This document shows, piece by piece, positions 38,401-45,800 of a stretch of DNA of 48,604 nt. The stretch is from Lineus longissimus (Eukaryota > Nemertea > Pilidiophora > Heteronemertea > Lineidae). The notes beneath the pieces are model-generated. The model was given only the letters and a program-made list of their open reading frames with translations. It made no database searches and was not told the DNA's origin. Both the position numbers and the translations under genes were made by a program. The DNA lies in NCBI RefSeq assembly GCF_910592395.1, contig NC_088310.1:29034991-29083594 (forward strand), in the 5' to 3' direction. Within the stretch, counting starts at the first letter, position 1. Each line of letters opens with the position of its first letter.

Positions 38401-41400
38401 ATCGGGACCTTGGAGCACTCGATCATTCAGTGACGTTTCTCGAAATCTTGCAGCGCAATCGAACACTATCCTGGTCTTTTCTGGCTTCTTAGGGTTCAGT
38501 ACCGGATGATGTGGCAGATACCATACACCGCCATCTCTCCGACTAATTTCGTCTCGTGGGACCTCTTCTGCATACCCCTTTTCTAGTAGAAGATCTATTT
38601 CCGCCGTGTACTTCCGGTGAAGGTCCAGGTCCTTTTGCAGCCTCCTCCCAAGATGTTCCAATCGCCGCTTCGCCATGATGAGGTTGTCTGGCAGACTTGG
38701 ATCTGTAGCCTTGAATGGGATGGGCAGAACATAGTGGCCGTCTTTGTGCTGGATGGACTTATCCCACAGAGAGATCACCTTGCGATCATTTACTGACATG
38801 CCTTGGTCATCTCCCCCTACGTTTTCCAACTTCCATAGCTTTTCTACCTGCTTCTGCAGTCCTAGGTCACTGACGGTGGTTGTGACATTAACCATGTGAC
38901 ACTGGTTATGTGAGTCAATTGGTCCGTTAAGGGTCCATCCCAAAGCAGTCCTGATGGCATATGGTGCTCCGATCTCACCTCTCTTCACCTCGAGTGGTAT
39001 CAGCGCTTCGGGTACATCTTGGCCAATCAACAGCTCGATCCGGTGACTATCTACAACTGGCAAATCCAGGTCTTGAAGGTGTCCCCAATCTTCTAGATCT
39101 TTGGGTACGACCACACCTTGATTTATATTCAGAGTTGGCCTGGTGAACACCTTTGGCAGTGCAATCGTCTCCTTCTCGTGAGGGTCCGTTACTTCTAGTT
39201 TGTACTCAAAGGTAGTTACCGATTTACGATCATTTTCCAGGGTGGTCAGCTCCATAGTAGACATTGTTCCTGCTAAAGCTAACTCTCTAACAATGCTCTC
39301 AGAACAGAAAGTGGTTGTTGATCCACTGTCCAATAAAGCGTACGTTTCTACAAACTTACCACCATCGTGTCCCCTGACTCTTACTGGAACAACTGGCAAC
39401 ATCACGTGTGTCCTACCGGCCCCAGTGACATGACTTGATGAAGATGTTCCCTCTGGTTTCTTCACCGCATCTTCAACTTTCTTGGCACCAATCTCAGGAG
39501 GCTTGGGCTTTGGTGGCTTATCTATGTGGAGAAGTCTGTTGTGCTTCAAGGTACAACCACTGACCCCACACGTCATCGTCCTCGTGCATCGAGCCACAAA
39601 ATGACCTGGAGTTAGGCAGTTCAGACATACTCTTTCCTGGCGAACAACTGACATCCTCTCTTGGGGTTTCATGGCCTTGAACTTACTGCACAAGTACAGC
39701 AGATGGGCCTCATGGCACACTGGGCAACTTCTATTACCTTTCTTGTCGTCATCTACTTGGGTACCAAAGGATGCAGGTCCAAATTTTCCTGATGATCTTG
39801 TCCTAAAGTCCTTTGGCTTCTTGGTGTCATCTTTGGCATCTTTCAGACCACATTTCCCGAAAACTGGATCATTTGCCTCGTCTGCTGCCTTCGAGACAAA
39901 CCACAACATATCTTGAATGGAAGGTGATCTTGCTTCCTGCCTTATTTTGTAGGCTGCCCCCTTCCACTTATTTTGTAAGTACAGCGGCAATCTTTCGATT
40001 ATTTGAACTAGGCTGTTCTCATTAAGCCTATCTAGCCTACCCATAGATGTCAATGTTTCAACACAATTCCGCAGGTCATCGGCCAAATCCCTTAAAGCTT
40101 CCGGATCAGAGGCCCTAATGGGTTTCCTATTTGTTATCTTGTCCACCCAAGTTTGGGACACTACGAAATCGTTACCAAACCTATCCTTCAATAGGCTCCT
40201 GGCTAACTTATAGCCTGCAGCAGGCTCTTTCACTGCACAGCTTTCTATCACTCGCCTGGCCTTGCCAGTACAGAACCTCAATAGCCTGCTAAGTTTGACA
40301 CTGTCATCTAGGGTGTGTTTGTCCACAGAGTGTTCAAATGCTCTGATGAACATCCAATACTTCGATGGATCACCATCGAACGTCATCAAGTCAACCTTGG
40401 GGAGCTGTAAGGTGTCCAGAAGCAGTTGTTGTTGCTTCTGCCCTTGGTCGAGAACTCGCAACAATGCATCCGGTAAAGTTGACAAAGCCAAACTCACATC
40501 TTGACTTCCTGGTGAGCATGCTTCCTTGACCTGGTAAGTGTCATTAGGCCTACTATTGTGATGCGTGTCAGACTCTGTTGTTGTGATATTCGATACTTCT
40601 GATAATTGGCATCCGTCTTGATGTTGATGGCACGCTCCATCACTGCCAGCTGGGCGGCTTGATGTGGGTTGTCTAAATACAGGACCATCGGTAAACTTTA
40701 CCTCTCGTGTGACAGGTGATTCTTGCGTTGGCGTACTATGGCACATCAGACTTGGCATTCTAGGCCTGAAGGGAGGTATGTCCGGATTGAGGCTTGACTT
40801 CCATGACTCATCACGGACACGAACATCCTGTACATCTACAGGTTTGACGAGGGAGTGGTCCTGGTAGGCCTTCTCCTTGGCTCGTGCTTTTGCGACCTTT
40901 GTCTTCAGCTCTAGGGCCTCTTTCTCCTGGGTCAATTCAAGCTCCTTCTTGGCAAGGGCCTGGCGTTCCTGTAGCAGAACAGCCTCTGCTTCATACATGG
41001 CTCTGGAGGTGGCAGCTTCCATAAGGGCGTACGATAACCTGCTGCTGGTGGAACTTCTAGTCTTACTAGAACCACTTTTCATGCTCTTGGCAGACCTATC
41101 AGACCCTACATTCGAAACTGAATCCTGAGGTTGGACACTGACTACAGATTCTGACCGAGTTGCATCAATTGCCATTTGTTCAGCATAATCAACCCAAGCA
41201 GAAATGTCAGCCCTGAATGCGCGCATGAGGCAAATAACCCTGTCACAATACTCGTTGGATTTCCTTATTTCATCAAGGTCTACTAAAGCAGAATGATACC
41301 TATTATGACATGCCAAGAACTGATCAAAATACTTGCCTACTTTCTCACTTATTTCCATCACCTGAGGTAAGTGTTCTACATCCAACCTAATGCTTTCAAC

Positions 41401-41478
41401 ACCCTTAAGAGTCCTCGTCACAAGTCCCTTAGCAACACTACGTTGCTTCTTCAACAGTTTCATTTCTGAATCTGCCAT
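35470..41478 (-). CDS. gag-pol: BEL/Pao gag-pol polyprotein, 2002 aa, intact
   Basis: This single frame encodes the whole retrotransposition machinery. Residues 1-350 hold an N-terminal Gag region with a strongly charged coiled coil at about 150-205. A DUF1759-like Gag domain spans about 355-540. Three zinc knuckles follow: C585-C588-H592-C597, C618-C621-H626-C631, and an atypical C637-C642-H646-H651. The aspartic protease (DUF1758-like) has catalytic D717 in LLDSGS and the later motif LLIGQD (816-821). Reverse transcriptase covers about 930-1170, with motif A D1048 and YVDD at 1127-1130. A Peptidase_A17-like linker includes SVYDPLGLVSP near 1231. RNase H has D1309, E1353, D1383 and D1429/D1430. 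Integrase has H1629-x4-H1634, C1664-x2-C1667, and catalytic D1700, D1764 and E1814 (D-x63-D-x49-E). A DUF5641-like domain covers about 1890-1990. The start is favoured by context AAAATGG (A at -3, G at +4); the stop is TAG. No frameshift or stop interrupts it. No envelope domain is present. Family names are from memory of motif patterns, not from a search. Confidence 0.96.
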   Translation of the reverse strand: MADSEMKLLKKQRSVAKGLVTRTLKGVESIRLDVEHLPQVMEISEKVGKYFDQFLACHNRYHSALVDLDEIRKSNEYCDRVICLMRAFRADISAWVDYAEQMAIDATRSESVVSVQPQDSVSNVGSDRSAKSMKSGSSKTRSSTSSRLSYALMEAATSRAMYEAEAVLLQERQALAKKELELTQEKEALELKTKVAKARAKEKAYQDHSLVKPVDVQDVRVRDESWKSSLNPDIPPFRPRMPSLMCHSTPTQESPVTREVKFTDGPVFRQPTSSRPAGSDGACHQHQDGCQLSEVSNITTTESDTHHNSRPNDTYQVKEACSPGSQDVSLALSTLPDALLRVLDQGQKQQQLLLDTLQLPKVDLMTFDGDPSKYWMFIRAFEHSVDKHTLDDSVKLSRLLRFCTGKARRVIESCAVKEPAAGYKLARSLLKDRFGNDFVVSQTWVDKITNRKPIRASDPEALRDLADDLRNCVETLTSMGRLDRLNENSLVQIIERLPLYLQNKWKGAAYKIRQEARSPSIQDMLWFVSKAADEANDPVFGKCGLKDAKDDTKKPKDFRTRSSGKFGPASFGTQVDDDKKGNRSCPVCHEAHLLYLCSKFKAMKPQERMSVVRQERVCLNCLTPGHFVARCTRTMTCGVSGCTLKHNRLLHIDKPPKPKPPEIGAKKVEDAVKKPEGTSSSSHVTGAGRTHVMLPVVPVRVRGHDGGKFVETYALLDSGSTTTFCSESIVRELALAGTMSTMELTTLENDRKSVTTFEYKLEVTDPHEKETIALPKVFTRPTLNINQGVVVPKDLEDWGHLQDLDLPVVDSHRIELLIGQDVPEALIPLEVKRGEIGAPYAIRTALGWTLNGPIDSHNQCHMVNVTTTVSDLGLQKQVEKLWKLENVGGDDQGMSVNDRKVISLWDKSIQHKDGHYVLPIPFKATDPSLPDNLIMAKRRLEHLGRRLQKDLDLHRKYTAEIDLLLEKGYAEEVPRDEISRRDGGVWYLPHHPVLNPKKPEKTRIVFDCAARFRETSLNDRVLQGPDLTNKLVGVLIKFRQEHVAFMADIEAMFHQVEVVKNDRDTLRFLWFEDGDISKDPNVYRMTRHLFGGVWSPSCANYALKRTARDNEAHFSLEAKETVEQCHYVDDCLKSVPAEAGGIKLAHEVCKLLAKGGFRLTKWISNSRELLKTLPAAELGKGVRNLDLDKDGLPTERALGMLWDVSEDTFRPSISIQDRPPTKRGVLSILSSVYDPLGLVSPYVLLAKIIFQDLCRSSIGWDDNMPDSHLEQWRRWCDDLRKLERFKVPRCLKSKGLGPLVHNTLHHFSDASERGLGAVTYLRTEDADGEVHCALVMAKAKLAPIKATTIPRLELAAAVESVKLDKVIRKELEIPIHASVFWTDSMIVLHYIANEEKRFQTFVANRVAKIHESSSPSQWRHVDTDTNPGDDVSRGLTADELITNKRWLYGPSFLWLPECDWPQTPAINIQEDDSFKLEVKVQTKVYATDKLEGATAKGDVIKRLIERHSSWSKLKKSVAWILRAKTMLRNKARNRQHNGVGVVPIESGSIKIPELRRAEIEIVKFAQRGMNQDTKARSNPIRKLKPMKDENGVVCVGGRLNNAMLSYRAKHQMILPKRLHVVELIISHYHKITGHSGIERVLTEIRQRFWIVKGRAAVRRVNLRCTHCRKCNAKPMKQQMADLPSDRVNPPKAPFTYVGLDYFGPFQVKMGRGRKRAKRYGCIFTCLTSRAIHLEVAGSLDTDAFINALQRFISRRGRPERIRSDNGTNFVGGRKELKQALAEWNLQHIESYMQQQDIDWTFNPPAASHMGGSWERMIRSVRKVMSGILKEQVPSEDGLTTLMCEVEAIINGRPITRLSDDPEDLEPLTPNHLLLLRRGPTLPPGLFVKDDLYSKRRWRHVQYLANLFWKRWTKEYLPSLQERQKWLQDERNVKIDDIVLIVDNNMPRNAWSLGRVIEVYPGNDNRVRAVKVRTQHTQLVRPVNKLCLIEPVEDTDEVENRIK

Positions 41479-41731
41479 TTTAAACCTTTAGTGGATAACA
41501 ACGTCAGTCCTTTGAATGTCACCAGTAGAGAGTTCCGTTTAAACTTTCAGTCCGGTCAATTCCTGTCGGTTGAAATCCTTCTTCTTCTGTCACCATTAAG
41601 TCCACGAATCCCTTGATCCGTAGTCCGCGATCCAATACGTATCTTTGAAGCGTATTCTTCAGAATGCAGCTCCCTTTGAACTGTCCTTCAACTGAATCAG
41701 CTCCTTGAACTGAGTCAGATCCTTATTGAAC
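41479..41731 (-). other. 5' leader of the retrotransposon, no canonical primer site
   Basis: This is the 253-bp leader between the 5' LTR and the gag-pol ATG. Directly after the LTR, in element orientation, it reads GTTCAATAAGGATCTGACTC. That lacks the TGG that begins a primer-binding site complementary to a tRNA 3' CCA end. Short imperfect repeats built on GTTCAA, GATTCAG and AGGAGCTG fill the LTR-proximal 80 bp. The priming tRNA, or an alternative priming mode, could not be identified. Confidence 0.6.
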
Positions 41732-41962
41732 TGAATGTGAACTCTCCTTTAGTCCACATGGGGTGAGTGAGGCCTTTCCATTCTCACAACGAGAATAAAC
41801 GAAATAAATGAATAGGTCCAGTATTGATACACACTTTTAATTACTCCACAAACTTGTATACCGCATACAGTTCACACTTAAGTGATCGAAACAACGTGAA
41901 GTATTCATACAGGAACGAAGTGACAATGAAGTTGCTTGAAACGTAACGACGTGAAGTGTAGT

Positions 41963-42027
41963 ATTCATGAAGTGTTCATGAAGTGTTCATGAAGTGTTCA
42001 TGAAGTGTTCATGAAGTGTTCATGAAG
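41963..42027. repeat. 11-bp tandem array of TGTTCATGAAG (right LTR)
   Basis: This is the exact counterpart of the array in the left LTR: five perfect copies at 41973-42027 preceded by one variant. The same copy number in both LTRs fits very recent insertion, because short tandem arrays drift quickly in number. Confidence 0.9.
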
Positions 42028-42173
42028 TGGTTCAATCTGCAATATTGAAAGTAAAAATCCTAAACATATTGATTCTATAAGAAACCTAAATTATCTCGTT
42101 AAAACAGAAAACGACAAATCGAGAATTATAACTCTACTTACAAGGCTGGCTCTATCAAATCAAAATAAACTGC

Positions 42174-42338
42174 TGGACCATCCGTCCAGAACGAAAGAAT
42201 ATGGGGCACATTTGCCACCTAGCCTACTTTAGGCCTTCACAGGCTGGACCATTTGTCCAGAAAGAAACAGAAGGGGCACTTTGCCACCTTGCCTATTTGG
42301 ACCGTTTGTCCAAAGCAAAAGAAGAGGCACGTCTTGCC
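42174..42338. other. Cluster of seven short hairpins (right LTR)
   Basis: Exact counterpart of the left-LTR cluster at the constant 7562-bp offset, with the same TGGAC/GTCCA, GGCA/TGCC and GCCTA/TAGGC stems. In the 5' LTR these would lie in the promoter or the transcribed leader, depending on where transcription starts. Confidence 0.75.
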
Positions 42339-42800
42339 ACCTTCACAACCTAGGTCTCACTGAATCTTCTAAAGTAACAAAGTTCTAACATCCTGAAAGT
42401 GACCCATGGTCAAACCGATTTATGAAAGGCGTACCAGGACATATCACTCTTCAGAGAGGAAACTAACTGCAAGCTGCAGGAAGTTGTAAATTCTTGAGAT
42501 GCTGGGAAAGAGTTACATCAAAGACTACCGAAGATAGCAAAGAAGTGTCACATAAACTATGGACAGTCCTCGGAGGATGCCGGACCTCAATTCCTAGAAA
42601 GTTCTGAGTTGTATACTAATTAACGGTGACAGGCACCCACACCTAACTAACTTTAAACAAGCATAAAGTACATGAGACATCATACAGACCTACATGACTG
42701 AGAAAGTAAATTATTAAAGTGTGATCTATGAATACCTAGACATCAAATAAAATGCAAATACAAAACTACCAAAACCTATATGATGATTTTGGGCGTTACA

Positions 42801-42805
42801 CCTAG
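42801..42805. repeat. Target-site duplication CCTAG, right copy
   Basis: Matches 34165-34169. It falls inside the CCCTAGGG palindrome of the 15-bp unit. Confidence 0.95.
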
Positions 42806-45800
42806 GGTTAGTTGCCCTAGGGTTAGTTGCCCTAGGGTTAGTTGCCCTAGGGTTAGTTGCCCTAGGGTTAGTTGCCCTAGGGTTAGTTGCCCTAGGGTTA
42901 GTTGCCCTAGGGTTAGTTGCCCTAGGGTTAGTTGCCCTAGGGTTAGTTGCCCTAGGGTTAGTTGCCCTAGGGTTAGTTGCCCTAGGGTTAGTTGCCCTAG
43001 GGTTAGTTGCCCTAGGGTTAGTTGCCCTAGGGTTAGTTGCCCTAGGGTTAGTTGCCCTAGGGTTAGTTGCCCTAGGGTTAGTTGCCCTAGGGTTAGTTGC
43101 CCTAGGGTTAGTTGCCCTAGGGTTAGTTGCCCTAGGGTTAGTTGCCCTAGGGTTAGTTGCCCTAGGGTTAGTTGCCCTAGGGTTAGTTGCCCTAGGGTTA
43201 GTTGCCCTAGGGTTAGTTGCCCTAGGGTTAGTTGCCCTAGGGTTAGTTGCCCTAGGGTTAGTTGCCCTAGGGTTAGTTGCCCTAGGGTTAGTTGCCCTAG
43301 GGTTAGTTGCCCTAGGGTTAGTTGCCCTAGGGTTAGTTGCCCTAGGGTTAGTTGCCCTAGGGTTAGTTGCCCTAGGGTTAGTTGCCCTAGGGTTAGTTGC
43401 CCTAGGGTTAGTTGCCCTAGGGTTAGTTGCCCTAGGGTTAGTTGCCCTAGGGTTAGTTGCCCTAGGGTTAGTTGCCCTAGGGTTAGTTGCCCTAGGGTTA
43501 GTTGCCCTAGGGTTAGTTGCCCTAGGGTTAGTTGCCCTAGGGTTAGTTGCCCTAGGGTTAGTTGCCCTAGGGTTAGTTGCCCTAGGGTTAGTTGCCCTAG
43601 GGTTAGTTGCCCTAGGGTTAGTTGCCCTAGGGTTAGTTGCCCTAGGGTTAGTTGCCCTAGGGTTAGTTGCCCTAGGGTTAGTTGCCCTAGGGTTAGTTGC
43701 CCTAGGGTTAGTTGCCCTAGGGTTAGTTGCCCTAGGGTTAGTTGCCCTAGGGTTAGTTGCCCTAGGGTTAGTTGCCCTAGGGTTAGTTGCCCTAGGGTTA
43801 GTTGCCCTAGGGTTAGTTGCCCTAGGGTTAGTTGCCCTAGGGTTAGTTGCCCTAGGGTTAGTTGCCCTAGGGTTAGTTGCCCTAGGGTTAGTTGCCCTAG
43901 GGTTAGTTGCCCTAGGGTTAGTTGCCCTAGGGTTAGTTGCCCTAGGGTTAGTTGCCCTAGGGTTAGTTGCCCTAGGGTTAGTTGCCCTAGGGTTAGTTGC
44001 CCTAGGGTTAGTTGCCCTAGGGTTAGTTGCCCTAGGGTTAGTTGCCCTAGGGTTAGTTGCCCTAGGGTTAGTTGCCCTAGGGTTAGTTGCCCTAGGGTTA
44101 GTTGCCCTAGGGTTAGTTGCCCTAGGGTTAGTTGCCCTAGGGTTAGTTGCCCTAGGGTTAGTTGCCCTAGGGTTAGTTGCCCTAGGGTTAGTTGCCCTAG
44201 GGTTAGTTGCCCTAGGGTTAGTTGCCCTAGGGTTAGTTGCCCTAGGGTTAGTTGCCCTAGGGTTAGTTGCCCTAGGGTTAGTTGCCCTAGGGTTAGTTGC
44301 CCTAGGGTTAGTTGCCCTAGGGTTAGTTGCCCTAGGGTTAGTTGCCCTAGGGTTAGTTGCCCTAGGGTTAGTTGCCCTAGGGTTAGTTGCCCTAGGGTTA
44401 GTTGCCCTAGGGTTAGTTGCCCTAGGGTTAGTTGCCCTAGGGTTAGTTGCCCTAGGGTTAGTTGCCCTAGGGTTAGTTGCCCTAGGGTTAGTTGCCCTAG
44501 GGTTAGTTGCCCTAGGGTTAGTTGCCCTAGGGTTAGTTGCCCTAGGGTTAGTTGCCCTAGGGTTAGTTGCCCTAGGGTTAGTTGCCCTAGGGTTAGTTGC
44601 CCTAGGGTTAGTTGCCCTAGGGTTAGTTGCCCTAGGGTTAGTTGCCCTAGGGTTAGTTGCCCTAGGGTTAGTTGCCCTAGGGTTAGTTGCCCTAGGGTTA
44701 GTTGCCCTAGGGTTAGTTGCCCTAGGGTTAGTTGCCCTAGGGTTAGTTGCCCTAGGGTTAGTTGCCCTAGGGTTAGTTGCCCTAGGGTTAGTTGCCCTAG
44801 GGTTAGTTGCCCTAGGGTTAGTTGCCCTAGGGTTAGTTGCCCTAGGGTTAGTTGCCCTAGGGTTAGTTGCCCTAGGGTTAGTTGCCCTAGGGTTAGTTGC
44901 CCTAGGGTTAGTTGCCCTAGGGTTAGTTGCCCTAGGGTTAGTTGCCCTAGGGTTAGTTGCCCTAGGGTTAGTTGCCCTAGGGTTAGTTGCCCTAGGGTTA
45001 GTTGCCCTAGGGTTAGTTGCCCTAGGGTTAGTTGCCCTAGGGTTAGTTGCCCTAGGGTTAGTTGCCCTAGGGTTAGTTGCCCTAGGGTTAGTTGCCCTAG
45101 GGTTAGTTGCCCTAGGGTTAGTTGCCCTAGGGTTAGTTGCCCTAGGGTTAGTTGCCCTAGGGTTAGTTGCCCTAGGGTTAGTTGCCCTAGGGTTAGTTGC
45201 CCTAGGGTTAGTTGCCCTAGGGTTAGTTGCCCTAGGGTTAGTTGCCCTAGGGTTAGTTGCCCTAGGGTTAGTTGCCCTAGGGTTAGTTGCCCTAGGGTTA
45301 GTTGCCCTAGGGTTAGTTGCCCTAGGGTTAGTTGCCCTAGGGTTAGTTGCCCTAGGGTTAGTTGCCCTAGGGTTAGTTGCCCTAGGGTTAGTTGCCCTAG
45401 GGTTAGTTGCCCTAGGGTTAGTTGCCCTAGGGTTAGTTGCCCTAGGGTTAGTTGCCCTAGGGTTAGTTGCCCTAGGGTTAGTTGCCCTAGGGTTAGTTGC
45501 CCTAGGGTTAGTTGCCCTAGGGTTAGTTGCCCTAGGGTTAGTTGCCCTAGGGTTAGTTGCCCTAGGGTTAGTTGCCCTAGGGTTAGTTGCCCTAGGGTTA
45601 GTTGCCCTAGGGTTAGTTGCCCTAGGGTTAGTTGCCCTAGGGTTAGTTGCCCTAGGGTTAGTTGCCCTAGGGTTAGTTGCCCTAGGGTTAGTTGCCCTAG
45701 GGTTAGTTGCCCTAGGGTTAGTTGCCCTAGGGTTAGTTGCCCTAGGGTTAGTTGCCCTAGGGTTAGTTGCCCTAGGGTTAGTTGCCCTAGGGTTAGTTGC

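Larger units (their letters stand above)
34170..42800 (-). mobile_element. Full-length BEL/Pao LTR retrotransposon (8631 bp)
   Basis: The element is bounded by two 1069-bp LTRs and a 5-bp target-site duplication. It contains one intact gag-pol frame on the minus strand. Read in its own direction, the order is LTR, a 253-bp leader, gag-pol, a 231-bp 3' region ending in a polypurine tract, then LTR. Superfamily assignment rests on the domain order protease, reverse transcriptase, RNase H, integrase, combined with a DUF1759-like Gag, a DUF1758-like protease and a DUF5641-like tail, which is the BEL/Pao pattern. There is no third frame and no envelope gene. Identical LTRs and an intact frame indicate very recent insertion. 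It sits entirely inside the homogeneous 15-bp array. Confidence 0.97.
41732..42800 (-). repeat. LTR, right copy (5' LTR of the element)
   Basis: 1069 bp. It appears identical to the left copy when read side by side, at an offset of 7562 bp. In element orientation this is the promoter LTR. I found no convincing TATAAA box on the minus strand, so the promoter and the R-region start are not assigned. Its outer edge at 42800 abuts the target-site duplication and the 15-bp array. Confidence 0.97.

Noticed and set aside
35474-41128. Numerous 60-110 codon plus-strand frames opposite gag-pol
   Set aside because: They are antisense shadows of the intact gag-pol frame, with no domain or motif of their own.
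41700-42060. Self-priming of reverse transcription by an LTR segment complementary to the leader
   Set aside because: The best complementarity I found between the LTR-adjacent leader and the LTR is the 7-mer GTTCAAT, too short to support the idea.
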